A stretch of DNA of 64,000 bases from Yersinia proxima (lineage in GTDB: Bacteria; Pseudomonadota; Gammaproteobacteria; Enterobacterales; Enterobacteriaceae). Numbering within the stretch: position 1 is the stretch's first letter; the number at the start of each line of letters is the position of its first letter. The DNA lies in NCBI RefSeq assembly GCF_902170785.1, contig NZ_CABHYG010000017.1:372001-436000 (forward strand). Direction: 5' to 3'. Under the pieces are notes generated by a model, which was not told the origin of the DNA, did no database searches, and was given only the letters and a program-made list of their open reading frames with translations. The position numbers and the translations under genes were made by a program. Shown in pieces: positions 25,482 through 35,326 of this stretch.

Positions 25482-26909
25482 ATGAGCCAATCTAACGCTT
25501 TCACCCCGTCAAAAGTGCCTGGCCCTGCTCTGCCCTTATTGGTCGCAGGCGCTTTCTTTATGGAAAATCTCGATGCGACGGTGATCGTTACTGCCATGCC
25601 ACAAATGGCTTCGGCATTTGCGGTGCATCCGATTGATATGAATATTGGTATTTCTGCTTATATTCTCACGCTGACGGTATTTATCCCTGCCAGTGGCTGG
25701 ATTGCCAATCGCTTTGGTGCGCGTAATGTTTTTACCGCCGCTATGGTTATTTTTACCTTGGCGTCAGTACTCTGTGCTTTAAGTTCTGATTTGACTACAT
25801 TTACTGCTGCCAGAATTTTACAAGGATTTGGCGGTGCCATGATGGTGCCGGTGGGCCGATTGATTGTACTGCGCAATACGTCCAAAGCGGATCTGATTAA
25901 AGCTATCGCGACCATTACCTGGCCAGGATTGGTTGCCCCGATCCTCGGGCCGCCGGTGGGCGGTTTTCTGACTACCTATGCTTCCTGGCATTGGATCTTT
26001 ATTCTAAATGTTCCACTGGGTATGCTGGGATTATGGCTGGCATGGCGGCTTATCCCACAGGAACCACCACAAAAAGAGACGCCTTTCGATATATTGGGTT
26101 TCTTATTAACCGGATCAGCTTGTTTCAGCCTAATGTTTGGGCTGGAGTTATTTAATCACCAAACTTTATCACGCTGGATTCCTTTGTTGTGTATTAGTGC
26201 TAGCCTGCTATTAGGTGGGTTGGCGGTTTATCACGCCAAACGGCAGATTACGCCGCTGATTGACCTGTGGGCTTTACGTATAAAAAGTTACAGCGTCACA
26301 ATTTGGAGTGGGAGTTTGTACCGAATCGCGATCGGTGCCGTGCCCTTTTTACTGCCGTTACTGTTCCAGATTGGATTTGGCATGAGCGCTTTTCATGCTG
26401 GTTTATTAGTGTTGGCCGTTTTTGCCGGTAACTTGATGATGAAGCCTTTTACTTCAGCCATCTTATATCGCTTCCGTTTCCGTTCTACCTTGTTGGTCAA
26501 TGGGTTACTTAATGCGGTCACTATCTTCTCTTGTGCGCTGATCACCCCTGAAACACCTTATGTATTGATTATATTGCTGCTATTTGTCAGCGGATTAACG
26601 CGATCAATGCAGTTTACCGCACTCAATACCTTGGCCTATTCTGAAATCCCAGCGCCGAAAATGGGCGGTGCCAATACCTTTTCCAATATGATTCAACAGT
26701 TGGCGATGGGACTGGGTATTGCTATCGGCGCTCTGGCTCTGCGTATCGCCGAGTGGTTCCATCCCTATCGGGCGGGAATGATCCCATTGGAAAACTTCCA
26801 GATAGCATTTGTGGTTATTGGGGTGGTCGCATTACTATCAGTAGTTGATACATTAACGTTGGGCCGTGACGCTGGCGATGAAGTGCGTAAGAAACCGTCA
26901 AGACGTTGA
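25482..26909 (+). CDS. MFS multidrug transporter, DHA2 (14-helix) family, MdtD-like
   Basis: A 475-residue inner-membrane proton antiporter. DHA2 motifs are visible: MENLDATVIVTAMPQM (motif D1, helix 1), GWIANRFGARNVF (motif A), RILQGFGGAMMVPVGRL (motif B) and PILGPPVGGFL (motif C), WHWIFILNVPLG (conserved after helix 6). It resembles E. coli MdtD in these blocks but differs elsewhere, so I leave the symbol blank. No clear ribosome binding site before the ATG at 25482. Confidence 0.88.
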   Translation: MSQSNAFTPSKVPGPALPLLVAGAFFMENLDATVIVTAMPQMASAFAVHPIDMNIGISAYILTLTVFIPASGWIANRFGARNVFTAAMVIFTLASVLCALSSDLTTFTAARILQGFGGAMMVPVGRLIVLRNTSKADLIKAIATITWPGLVAPILGPPVGGFLTTYASWHWIFILNVPLGMLGLWLAWRLIPQEPPQKETPFDILGFLLTGSACFSLMFGLELFNHQTLSRWIPLLCISASLLLGGLAVYHAKRQITPLIDLWALRIKSYSVTIWSGSLYRIAIGAVPFLLPLLFQIGFGMSAFHAGLLVLAVFAGNLMMKPFTSAILYRFRFRSTLLVNGLLNAVTIFSCALITPETPYVLIILLLFVSGLTRSMQFTALNTLAYSEIPAPKMGGANTFSNMIQQLAMGLGIAIGALALRIAEWFHPYRAGMIPLENFQIAFVVIGVVALLSVVDTLTLGRDAGDEVRKKPSRR

Positions 26910-26981
26910 GCTAAAACCGTGCTTAACCGTATGTTAATCCTATCAAATTATACTATTGGCAACGAAAGATAAGGAATGAAT

Positions 26982-27731
26982 ATGATCGTTTTCGTCACAG
27001 GCGCGACCTCCGGGTTTGGTGAAGCTATCGCCCGCAAATTTATCAGTCACGGTCATCAGGTTATTGCCACTGGCCGTCGTCAGGAGCGGTTGGACGAATT
27101 GAAAACTGAGCTGGGCGAACAACTGCATATTGTGCAGTTAGATGTGCGTAATCGTGCGGCGATTCAACATGTTATTGACCAACTCCCCGCTGAGCTGAAA
27201 AACATTGATGTGCTGGTGAATAATGCTGGTTTAGCATTAGGCCTGGAGCCGGCTCATAAAGCCAATGTTGAAGATTGGGATACGATGATTGATACCAATA
27301 CCAAAGGTTTGGTGAATATGACGCGTGCACTACTCCCTGAAATGGTGGCACGCGATGTCGGCCATATTATTAATATTGGTTCTACTGCCGCTAACTGGCC
27401 TTACGCTGGCGGTAATGTGTATGGCGCAACCAAAGCCTTTGTGAAGCAATTCAGTCTGGGTCTGCGTGCTGATTTGCATGGCACACATATTCGCGTCACA
27501 GATATTGAACCAGGTATGGTGGGTGGCACGGAATTCTCTGCGGTGCGTTTTAAAGGCGATGGCGAGAAAGTGAATAAAACCTATGATGGCGCTAACCCAT
27601 TAACGCCAGAAGATGTTGCCGAAGCGGTGTATTGGGTGGCCACATTGCCTGCTCGCGTCAATATCAATACGCTGGAAATGATGCCGGTCAGTCAATCCTT
27701 TGCCGGATTGAGTATTCACCGCGAAGGTTAA
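26982..27731 (+). CDS. ydfG: NADP-dependent 3-hydroxy acid dehydrogenase
   Basis: A 249-residue short-chain dehydrogenase matching E. coli YdfG (248), which oxidises L-allo-threonine and 3-hydroxypropionate-type acids and reduces malonic semialdehyde. Rossmann motif TGATSGFGEA (residues 6-15), NNAG (about 81-84), catalytic Ser in GSTAANWPYAG and YGATK (Tyr and Lys). AAGGA precedes the ATG at 26982 at the right distance; the ATG at 26976 lies too close to it. Confidence 0.94.
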   Translation: MIVFVTGATSGFGEAIARKFISHGHQVIATGRRQERLDELKTELGEQLHIVQLDVRNRAAIQHVIDQLPAELKNIDVLVNNAGLALGLEPAHKANVEDWDTMIDTNTKGLVNMTRALLPEMVARDVGHIINIGSTAANWPYAGGNVYGATKAFVKQFSLGLRADLHGTHIRVTDIEPGMVGGTEFSAVRFKGDGEKVNKTYDGANPLTPEDVAEAVYWVATLPARVNINTLEMMPVSQSFAGLSIHREG

Positions 27732-27740
27732 CCCGTGTTT

Positions 27741-27757
27741 GGGGCGTTCACCGCCCC
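27741..27757. terminator. Stem-loop between ydfG and ynfA
   Basis: GGGGCG, five bases, CGCCCC, located between two convergent genes; a likely shared terminator. Confidence 0.6.
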
Positions 27758-27761
27758 ACCC

Positions 27762-28088
27762 TTAATTGACCCGCCAGCCCGCGACAATAATCAACATCCC
27801 GACCAACGCCACTCCCGCACCCACCCAATCAAACAGAGATAACTTCACGCCATCAACCACTCTCAGCCAAATTAACGCCGTCGCCACATAAACACCGCCG
27901 TAGGCCGCATAGACCCTACCACTGGCGGCAGGATGCAAGGTTAATAACCAGACAAACAGCGCCAGACTGGCGGCTGCGGGCAGTAATAACCAGATGCTTG
28001 CCCCTTTGCGCAGCCATAAGTAAGGCAAGAAACAGCCAATAATTTCAGCCAATGCAGTGACAAAAAACAGTAACGACGTCTTTAACAT
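27762..28088 (-). CDS. ynfA: YnfA, UPF0060 small membrane protein
   Basis: A 108-residue inner-membrane protein with four hydrophobic helices, equal in length to E. coli YnfA and nearly identical in stretches such as [21 protein letters not shown] (in two parts) and [16 protein letters not shown]. The family is related to small multidrug resistance transporters. The ATG at 28088 has AGGGA at good spacing; the GTG two codons upstream is too close to it. Confidence 0.93.
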   Translation of the reverse strand: MLKTSLLFFVTALAEIIGCFLPYLWLRKGASIWLLLPAAASLALFVWLLTLHPAASGRVYAAYGGVYVATALIWLRVVDGVKLSLFDWVGAGVALVGMLIIVAGWRVN

Positions 28089-28146
28089 GTACACATCCCT
28101 TTTGATACTGCTTTTAAAAACAACTCACACCTGACGCAGAGAAAGT

Positions 28147-28231
28147 CAAATGGAGGGGAAGCGTGCCGTTGGGGTCGTAACGGCGTAAGCCGTCGGAGTG
28201 CCCCTAGGTACGATAGCCCCTTCACTCACTG
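28147..28231 (-). repeat. 85-bp intergenic repeat, copy 2
   Basis: Same unit as at 16756, in the opposite direction: CAAATGGAGGGG, then GTGCCGTTGGGGTCG, GCCCCTAGG and CCCCTTCACTCACTG. It lies between ynfA and the depolymerase-like gene, near the 3' end of the latter. Confidence 0.85.
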
Positions 28232-28278
28232 AATTACCAACAGCATCGTCATTAACCTCACCCCCTGGTATGCTTAAT

Positions 28279-29640
28279 TTACTTATGTTGCCTGAATATC
28301 CACTCGCGCACCGGTTCGATGTTGTAGGCAACACGCCAGGTATTTCGATGCCCGGAAGCCCCAGCCATCGATTCGCCTGCAGGAACCACAGTTCCTTTGC
28401 GAAAAGTAATGTAGTTAATCGATGCGTTTTCAGCATCAATTTTTTCGAATGCACGACGAAATTGTTCCGCATCCCAGGTTCCATCCCAAACGGCCTCGGC
28501 AACTTTTGCGCCCTCTTTTTTCAACACCTCAATAATGGCATTTTGACCCGGCCAGGCTTTGTCATCATCCTGGGAAACAATAATCCACAGTTTCTGACCT
28601 GCCAACGACTTGACCAGTGCGGGATCCCACTGCCCAGCCACCAACAATGATGCCGCAAAAAGGTCTGGGTACTTGATATTCATAGCAATTGACATCATGC
28701 AGCCACCGGATTGCCCGGTCACATAAAGACGATTGCGATCAATATTATACTGCTGGCACAGAGCATTAATCAGATCGACGGTGGTATCCAGCATATCTGA
28801 CGTCTGTGAATTATCATCAGCGATGATTTCAGCATACTGTGGTGCCAGAATAAAACAGGGCCGCTGGGCTTGATCTGCTGGCGACGCCCAAGAGATAGCC
28901 CCCAATCCCTGAAACAATGTGGTCTGGGTGACATCACTGGTTGCCCCGGCATCATGCATAAACAGCACCAGTGGCCATGCGTGATCTTGGGTGTAACCTG
29001 CTGGAATATATAAATTATATTTTAACGTCTTCCCGGTTTTCGGATCGTGGTATTCCAGTTGTTTAAAATCATCCACTATCAGGTTTTTCACCTTGTCAGT
29101 CGTCAGCTCTTTTGCTTTCGGCAAAATAGCCTGACCGGAAACCGTATAAAGCTCAGACAGTTGGCTAAATGATGCGGTTGCCGCCGGATAAACCGTGTCA
29201 TAAACCGGTATGTCCCCTGCCTTACCTGGCCCGCCTTGCCCTGGATTCTCACTTTTATCTTTTTTAGGTTGCGGCAATTTTTCGGCTAAAGCGGCGTTTT
29301 TATCTTCCGGAGATAGAGTGATGATGACATATTTTCCCGTTGGCGCTTTATCTGCCGGATCAGCTGAATGGCTGGTAAATACATCGGTAATAGTACGGCC
29401 TTCAACCGTGAAATCCGTAGGCTTAAGCTCTTTACCATCAACCGGCTGATTGTATTGCACCGCGACGCCGGTAAGCCGCACACCGTCACCATAAACCTGA
29501 GTAATTGCCGTCCCATTTACCACCGCCGGCGATTGTTTGGCTGTGGTTTTATTAGCACCTGCGGCAAAAACCGGTGCGCTAAATTTGAGTGTAATTCCCA
29601 GTCCCGCCACCATGGTCAGAAATTCACGTCGTGTTTTCAT
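28279..29640 (-). CDS. Exported alpha/beta hydrolase, PHB-depolymerase/peptidase-like esterase
   Basis: A 453-residue protein with a twin-arginine signal (TRRREFL-type: [22 protein letters not shown]), an N-terminal beta-sandwich-like region (about residues 35-190) with a Pro/Lys/Gly-rich linker ([19 protein letters not shown]), and a C-terminal alpha/beta hydrolase domain. The nucleophile is Ser in TGQSGGCMM, the oxyanion region is LFMHDAG, and a late His (SGHRNTW) completes a plausible triad. It should act in the periplasm or outside the cell; the substrate is unknown. AGGAGG precedes tandem ATGs at 29643 and 29640; the second has better spacing. Confidence 0.8.
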   Translation of the reverse strand: MKTRREFLTMVAGLGITLKFSAPVFAAGANKTTAKQSPAVVNGTAITQVYGDGVRLTGVAVQYNQPVDGKELKPTDFTVEGRTITDVFTSHSADPADKAPTGKYVIITLSPEDKNAALAEKLPQPKKDKSENPGQGGPGKAGDIPVYDTVYPAATASFSQLSELYTVSGQAILPKAKELTTDKVKNLIVDDFKQLEYHDPKTGKTLKYNLYIPAGYTQDHAWPLVLFMHDAGATSDVTQTTLFQGLGAISWASPADQAQRPCFILAPQYAEIIADDNSQTSDMLDTTVDLINALCQQYNIDRNRLYVTGQSGGCMMSIAMNIKYPDLFAASLLVAGQWDPALVKSLAGQKLWIIVSQDDDKAWPGQNAIIEVLKKEGAKVAEAVWDGTWDAEQFRRAFEKIDAENASINYITFRKGTVVPAGESMAGASGHRNTWRVAYNIEPVREWIFRQHK

Positions 29641-29802
29641 CATAAACCTCCTCTTCTTGCTGGCCGATTTCACCTGAAAGCTCGTCATCTGTCGTTGACT
29701 GGTTTATATACCGTGACCAATGATATAATTCTCTCTCGCAGATACTGTGCCAGTAAATTATATGATGATTTCGCATCACCGACTCATAAAGGACTTAAGA
29801 CG

Positions 29803-30174
29803 ATGACAATAACTAATCTGGCACGCTTGCTGCGCGCTGTTCTACCGCTCGCCGTGCTGGCTTTACCACTGGCATGGCAAACCCCTGTGTTAGCGCAATC
29901 CGCAACTTGCACTCAGGGTAGCACTTGTGTCTCTGTTGGCGGGAACAATGATCCTATGTCAAAAGAACAAGCGCGCCAAAGCCAGCAACAGTGGGATGAT
30001 ACCCATCGCTTGCGTAATAAGGTGAATAGCCGGGTAGAAAAGAATTTTGATAAATACGACCGTGCCGAAGACGCAAAAGACAATTGCGATCGTAGCGCAA
30101 ACTTCAATGCCTATTGGGAACCGAACACTGAACGTTGCCTGGATCGTTTAACCGGTCGCCAGATTAATCCGTAA
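29803..30174 (+). CDS. ynfB: YnfB, UPF0482 secreted protein
   Basis: A 123-residue protein with a signal peptide ending near [13 protein letters not shown]. The mature part matches E. coli YnfB in [18 protein letters not shown], and [17 protein letters not shown]. Four cysteines suggest two disulfides in the periplasm. Function unknown. AAAGGA lies 11 bases upstream of the ATG at 29803; the longer frame to 29368 runs through the divergent hydrolase gene and is not real. Confidence 0.9.
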   Translation: MTITNLARLLRAVLPLAVLALPLAWQTPVLAQSATCTQGSTCVSVGGNNDPMSKEQARQSQQQWDDTHRLRNKVNSRVEKNFDKYDRAEDAKDNCDRSANFNAYWEPNTERCLDRLTGRQINP

Positions 30175-30262
30175 TTGACGGTAATGGCTCGGATTGACTT
30201 GAGGTTATGTCAACCAGAGCTATCCTTACGTTAGGCAAGCTATTCATCCACATAAGGATTTT

Positions 30263-30511
30263 ATGATGAAAAAAACGCTTATTATCAGTACATTATTATT
30301 GTCTCTGGCTCCGTTGGCAGCTTTGGCATCCTGTGAAAGTGTTAAAGCAGACATCGCGCAAAAGATTATCAGTAATGGTGTACCTGAATCTGGTTTTAAA
30401 CTAGATATTGTCCCTAACGATCAGGTACAAAATGCGGGTGGACAAGTGGTTGGGCATTGTGAAAATGATACTCAGAAGATTGTTTATACTCGCATAACTG
30501 ACAGCGAATAG
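30263..30511 (+). CDS. DUF1161 small secreted protein, YnfD-like
   Basis: An 82-residue protein with a signal peptide ([20 protein letters not shown]) and a DUF1161 domain ([39 protein letters not shown]). Two cysteines could form one disulfide. Position between ynfB and clcB fits the E. coli gene ynfD. Two ATGs in tandem follow AAGGA; either may be used. A terminator follows at 30532. Confidence 0.85.
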   Translation: MMKKTLIISTLLLSLAPLAALASCESVKADIAQKIISNGVPESGFKLDIVPNDQVQNAGGQVVGHCENDTQKIVYTRITDSE

Positions 30512-30531
30512 TTTATCCATTACCTGTTCAG

Positions 30532-30560
30532 GGCGTACCTTTCGGTGCGCCTTTCTATTT
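30532..30560 (+). terminator. Rho-independent terminator
   Basis: GGCGTACC, four bases, GGTGCGCC (one G-T pair) followed by TTTCTATTTT. It separates the DUF1161 gene from clcB. Confidence 0.8.
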
Positions 30561-30584
30561 TATAGCGACCATAATTTGCTTTAT

Positions 30585-31865
30585 ATGAAACGGCCTGCCC
30601 ATTGGTATTACTATCGCGCCATGCTGCGCCGGCTGATGATTGCCATCATGCTGGGCATCATTTCTGCGCTAATTGTCTGGTTGTTCCATCAAGCGATGTT
30701 GGGGCTTGAGTGGTTATTATTTGCGCGTACCGACGGCAGTCTGGTTGCGGCAGCCTCTTCTATTAGTGGCTGGCGACGTGTATTAACCCCCGCATTAGGA
30801 GGATTGGCCGCAGGCTCGCTATTGTGGGGGTATCAGCGTTATCAACATCGAAAGCCCAGTGCCCCCACCGATTATATGGAAGCCATCGAAACCGGTGATG
30901 GTCGATTAGATGTTTCTGCCAGCCTGATCAAATCGCTGGCTTCGTTGCTGGTGGTATCCAGCGGCAGTGCCATTGGTCGTGAAGGTGCTATGGTGCTGTT
31001 GGCTGCTTTATTCGCCTCTGTATTTGCCCAACGTTACGCAAAACCTAAGGAGTGGAAACTTTGGGTTGCATGTGGTGCCGCCGCCGGTATGGCCAGCGCC
31101 TATCATGCGCCATTAGCGGGTAGCCTGTTTATTGCAGAAATTCTGTTTGGCACACTGATGTTGGCTTCCCTCGGGCCGGTGGTTATTGCGGCTGTCAGTG
31201 CATTGCTCACCACCAACCTGTTACATGGCGGGCAAGAAACGCTGTATCACGTACAAACGCTGCCATCCCCGTGGCCGATACAATATCTTCTGATGGCATT
31301 ATTGGGGATACTTGCGGGTATTTGTGGGCCGCTGTTTCTTAAAGGGATGACCGCGAGCGGGAATGCATTTCGTTCTCTGAATCTGTCGCCGCCATTGCAA
31401 TTAGCACTGGGGGGACTAATTGTCGGGCTATTATCGCTTATTTTCCCTGAAGTCTGGGGCAATGGTTACAGTGTGGTGCAATCATTATTGACCGCCCCAC
31501 CGGGAATTTTATTAATTGGCGGTATTTTAGTTTGTAAGCTGTTGGCGGTGCTGGCCAGTAGTGGTTCGGGCGCACCCGGAGGGGTATTTACGCCAACACT
31601 GTTTGTAGGTGCGGCGTTAGGGATGTTATGCGGTCAGATATTTGCCTGGTGGCCTATGTTGGGTGACAATATTGCGTTATTAATGGCATTGACGGGCATG
31701 GCGACATTACTGGCAGCGACTACTCATGCACCTATTATGGCCGCTCTCATGGTGTGTGAAATGACCGGAGCCTATACTCTACTGCCAGGGCTACTATTAT
31801 CCTGTGTTATTTCGACAACAATAGCCCGTTGGTTGCGCCCTATTTCGGTATATCACTCACGGTAA
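30585..31865 (+). CDS. clcB: Voltage-gated ClC-type chloride channel ClcB
   Basis: A 426-residue membrane protein of the ClC family (E. coli ClcB 418), linked in E. coli to extreme acid resistance. Selectivity motifs: [13 protein letters not shown] (the gating Glu of GREG), [19 protein letters not shown], and [15 protein letters not shown]. It has about eleven membrane helices and lacks C-terminal CBS domains, as usual for ClcB. The ATG at 30585 is preferred to the TTG three codons upstream. No clear ribosome binding site. Confidence 0.93.
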   Translation: MKRPAHWYYYRAMLRRLMIAIMLGIISALIVWLFHQAMLGLEWLLFARTDGSLVAAASSISGWRRVLTPALGGLAAGSLLWGYQRYQHRKPSAPTDYMEAIETGDGRLDVSASLIKSLASLLVVSSGSAIGREGAMVLLAALFASVFAQRYAKPKEWKLWVACGAAAGMASAYHAPLAGSLFIAEILFGTLMLASLGPVVIAAVSALLTTNLLHGGQETLYHVQTLPSPWPIQYLLMALLGILAGICGPLFLKGMTASGNAFRSLNLSPPLQLALGGLIVGLLSLIFPEVWGNGYSVVQSLLTAPPGILLIGGILVCKLLAVLASSGSGAPGGVFTPTLFVGAALGMLCGQIFAWWPMLGDNIALLMALTGMATLLAATTHAPIMAALMVCEMTGAYTLLPGLLLSCVISTTIARWLRPISVYHSR

Positions 31866-31909
31866 AATACGCCAATAATAAATAACCGTAATATACACAT
31901 TAATATGTA

Positions 31910-32578
31910 TTACTTAGCCATTGCTGCCAGATCTAAATACTTTGCTAAAGGCTTTTGTTCTGGATGCGGCAGATAAGGCAATTGCCCTAATTGCGGCGCC
32001 GGTAAACGCTCACGCAACATGGCGATTGTTTCCGCATAATGCGCCAATCCCGGATTAATACGATTGGCAACCCAGCCTAATAACGGCAATCCATCATTGA
32101 TAATCGCCTGAGCAGTTAATAAGGCATGATTAATACAACCTAATTTAATCCCAACCACTAAAATGACCGGTAATTGTTCTTGAATCACCCAGTCAGAATA
32201 AAAACGTTGGTCATTCATCATCACTTTCCAGCCACCACACCCCTCAACAACAACGGTATCGGCTTTAGTTGATAATCGCAACAATCCTTCCGTCATTTTA
32301 TTGTAGTTTATCAGGGTGTCAGAGCAGGCATGGATAACATCCCCGGCTAATGGGTATGGATTAACATCCTGATAATCCACTTCAATAGAGGATGAAGCCT
32401 GTAAAATCAGTGCATCTTGGTTACGCAGCCCATCGGGAGTTTCTTTACTCTCCGTCGCTACTGGTTTATAGCCAACAGCTGTTCTGCCATTTTGGCTTAA
32501 GGCCTGAAGTAAGGCCCGTGACACTACGGTTTTACCAACAGCTGTGTCGGTTCCCGTCACAAAAACACGCGTTAACAT
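31910..32578 (-). CDS. bioD2: Dethiobiotin synthetase paralogue
   Basis: A 222-residue ATP-dependent carboxylase-type enzyme matching E. coli YnfK/BioD2 (231). It has the P-loop FVTGTDTAVGKT (residues 6-17), GYKPVATESKETPDGLRNQDA and VEGCGGW (substrate loop; GTGGW in E. coli). In biotin synthesis BioD closes the ureido ring. It is not with other bio genes here, as in E. coli. GGAG lies upstream of the ATG at 32578. Confidence 0.92.
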   Translation of the reverse strand: MLTRVFVTGTDTAVGKTVVSRALLQALSQNGRTAVGYKPVATESKETPDGLRNQDALILQASSSIEVDYQDVNPYPLAGDVIHACSDTLINYNKMTEGLLRLSTKADTVVVEGCGGWKVMMNDQRFYSDWVIQEQLPVILVVGIKLGCINHALLTAQAIINDGLPLLGWVANRINPGLAHYAETIAMLRERLPAPQLGQLPYLPHPEQKPLAKYLDLAAMAK

Positions 32579-32800
32579 AACAATACTCCGCAATCTGGCC
32601 ACTTCGACTCACGTCTTTTCGCCTAATATTAGCGAAAATTGCAACATGGATAAAAGTCTAGGCGATGCCGACTACAAACAGCTTGCGTTAGCGCAATGTT
32701 TTGCCGAACTGAGCACAGTTTTTAACGGATATCGGCCGATAATATAGTGAACATATCCAATATACCCATTAATAATTAACTCTTAATTATTAATTACGTC

Positions 32801-34018
32801 CTATCCTTGCAGTAATTTAACTAATAATGAGCCGTTATATAACGCTTCTTTTACCAGCGCAGCCCCCGGCATTGTCCCTTGATTAAAAAATTTAGTCTGT
32901 TCAACCAAAATATGTTCGCTATAAGCGGGCAGTGCTTGTTGGTGAATGCAAGATGCAATGGCGGGATGCAGAATAGAAGCCGCTTTATTTAATGGTGAGC
33001 CAACAAGAATTTTTTCTGGATTAAATAAATTGACCATTATGGCAATAATTCGCCCAACACTGTGGCCAACGCCCAAGATAATATCTTTGGCTAATTGATC
33101 GCCAGCCAAAGCCGCATCACATAAAGACTCGACCGTCAGTGGCGAACCATGTAATAGCGAACTCATTGATCCATTTAATCGTTGTTGGGCAATTTCCAGC
33201 ATATTTTCAATACTGGCAACCGTCTCAAGACAACCATGATTACCGCAATAACAGCGCTTCCCATAAGGGTCAACTTGAGTATGGCCAATTTCAACCACAC
33301 TGCGGCTACCTGCATGTAATACTCTGCCCGCAGTAATCACCCCGGCACCGACATTATGGTCAATCACCACTTGAATCACATTCTGACAGCCGCGCGAAGC
33401 GCCATACAAGGCCTCTGCCATCGTCCAGGCGCAAATATCATGTTGCAGATAAACAGGTAATCCCGTTCGCTGCTCTAGCGCTGGGCCAAGTAGCATCTCA
33501 TCTACTTCATAGAATGGCATCTTATGCACGATGCCCGCCGGTGCATCAATGATGCCAGGCATGGTAATAGCAATAGCCGTTAGCCGCTCAAGTTTTTCCT
33601 GGTGGCGGATAAAGAATTGATCGACTTCGCTAAGGATACGATTGAGTAAGGGTTCTGAATGACTGTCCGGTAAGGGAATTTGATCTTCAACCACCAGTTT
33701 ACTACTGAGGTCACGCAGCGCGAGAGTAATGGAGCCTCGGCTAATTCGCCCGGAGACATAGTGCCAAGCCTCGGTATCCAGAACCAAACCAATTGCTGGC
33801 CGTCCACGGCTACCGACATCTTGATATTCTGTTTCTTTTACCAAATGAGCTTCAACTAATTCCCGCACAATCTTGGTGATACTGGCGGGGGCCAGTTGCG
33901 CCCTTTTAGACAGTTCAATACGGGATATCGGGCCGAACAAATCAATCAGCCGATAAACGGCCCCTGCATTGGTTTGCTTGATTTGATCAATATGCCCAGG
34001 CTGTCCATCCGTTATCAC
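32801..34018 (-). CDS. mlc: Mlc, ROK-family repressor of sugar transport genes
   Basis: A 405-residue transcription repressor (E. coli Mlc/DgsA 406) of ptsG, manXYZ and malT, sequestered by dephosphorylated EIICB-Glc. N-terminal helix-turn-helix: RIELSKRAQLAPASITKIVREL; ROK domain with the zinc site GHTQVDPYGKRCYCGNHGCLE (His and three Cys), split here as GHTQVDPYGKRC and YCGNHGCLE. I start at GTG 34018, which has AAGGAG at ideal spacing and aligns with the E. coli N-terminus; the frame upstream to 34108 has no support. Confidence 0.95.
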   Translation of the reverse strand: MITDGQPGHIDQIKQTNAGAVYRLIDLFGPISRIELSKRAQLAPASITKIVRELVEAHLVKETEYQDVGSRGRPAIGLVLDTEAWHYVSGRISRGSITLALRDLSSKLVVEDQIPLPDSHSEPLLNRILSEVDQFFIRHQEKLERLTAIAITMPGIIDAPAGIVHKMPFYEVDEMLLGPALEQRTGLPVYLQHDICAWTMAEALYGASRGCQNVIQVVIDHNVGAGVITAGRVLHAGSRSVVEIGHTQVDPYGKRCYCGNHGCLETVASIENMLEIAQQRLNGSMSSLLHGSPLTVESLCDAALAGDQLAKDIILGVGHSVGRIIAIMVNLFNPEKILVGSPLNKAASILHPAIASCIHQQALPAYSEHILVEQTKFFNQGTMPGAALVKEALYNGSLLVKLLQG

Positions 34019-34238
34019 TAAACCGGCTCCTTCTCTGTCACCGAGTATTTTTCGCGCTTCTAAATAAAGATTATCGGCTATGTTGGGGCTTTTGGCATAT
34101 GGCGTCAACTATTTGATTAGTTATGTGATTTACTGCACATAATCGGTGATATCCATTGACTCAACGCTGATTATTTAGCCGAATGAAGAGCAAAAAACAT
34201 CCACCAATATTATTTAAACTTTGCCATCAAAAATGCCT

Positions 34239-35150
34239 TTATGCTTTACCTGTTGGGATATCCGCCATCATTAGGCGGATCAATGCTTCCGCTGGCGCAG
34301 TCACCGGGCGATGTTTATGATTGACCAGCCACACCTCTGTAGTGGCACTGGCTTCCGCTAACGGTAAGTATTTCACCCCATCCACTTTTATCCGAGTAAA
34401 TGACGCTGGCAAGATAGAAACACCCAGACCGGAGGATACCAGCCCGACAATAGTCATCGCCTCTCCGACTTCTTGCGTGATATAGGGCGTGATACCCGCA
34501 CGCGCTAATAGTGTCAAAATTTCATCATAAAGTGCAGTCCCCACCTCTCGTGCAAAGAAAACAAAAGGTTGTTCAGCTAACGAACTAAATTTGACACTCC
34601 CCTGAGGTAAGGCGGCTAACGGACTTTCTTCATGGACAACGGCCACTAAAGGCTCACGCAGCAACAAGCGATATTGCAACGCATCTGGCAGACGGGTATT
34701 ACGCATTACGCCAATATCAAGTCGCCCATCCAGCAAGGGTTCAATTTGCTGTTTGGTATTCACTTCCTGCATTTTAATGTGAACATGTGGGTGTAATTGG
34801 CGAAACGCGCGCAAATTCTTTGATACAGCGCTGATAAAAGGTGCTGACGAGGTAAAGCCAATGGTTAACTCCCCCGACTCCCCACGATGCAGGCGCGCGG
34901 CTTTCTCTGTCGCTGAGTTGACCTGCGCCAAAATTTGGTATGCCTCTTTTAAGAACAGCGCGCCTGCTTGGGTCAGACTGACATTGCGGTTATTGCGGGC
35001 CAATAACCTGGCTCCGATTTGCTCTTCCAATATCTGAATTTGTTGGCTTAGCGGGGGTTGCGAAATACGCAAACGCTCAGCTGCTCGTCCGAAATGTAGC
35101 TCTTCTGCTACCGCGATGAAATAACGTAAGTGCCTGAGTTCAATACTCAT
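34239..35150 (-). CDS. ynfL: LysR-family regulator YnfL
   Basis: A 303-residue LysR protein with N-terminal MSIELRHLRYFIAVAEELHF and RISQPPLSQQI helix-turn-helix, and an effector domain (ELTIGFTSSAPFISAV; GLVSSGLGVSILPASF). Length and position next to divergent ynfM match E. coli YnfL. It probably controls ynfM; the 176-base gap would hold the operator. Confidence 0.9.
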   Translation of the reverse strand: MSIELRHLRYFIAVAEELHFGRAAERLRISQPPLSQQIQILEEQIGARLLARNNRNVSLTQAGALFLKEAYQILAQVNSATEKAARLHRGESGELTIGFTSSAPFISAVSKNLRAFRQLHPHVHIKMQEVNTKQQIEPLLDGRLDIGVMRNTRLPDALQYRLLLREPLVAVVHEESPLAALPQGSVKFSSLAEQPFVFFAREVGTALYDEILTLLARAGITPYITQEVGEAMTIVGLVSSGLGVSILPASFTRIKVDGVKYLPLAEASATTEVWLVNHKHRPVTAPAEALIRLMMADIPTGKA

Positions 35151-35326
35151 CCTACCCCATTGATACTTTTAAAGTCTTATTGCGAATGATTAATATATTA
35201 GACAAAAAACTCTGCTATTTCTATGATCCTGTTATTACGCCGAACAACGATTGATCCTGCTCTGTTGCGGTGAACAAACTGTTTTGATTGTGCTTGTTTT
35301 TATTGTGCTATTGATAAGGAAATACC

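Noticed and set aside
29368-29802. 145-codon N-terminal extension of ynfB
   Set aside because: It runs antisense through the hydrolase gene; the signal peptide of YnfB starts at 29803.
32646-32747. 33-codon frame between bioD2 and mlc
   Set aside because: No ribosome binding site and no recognisable sequence; might be a remnant but there is too little to support it.
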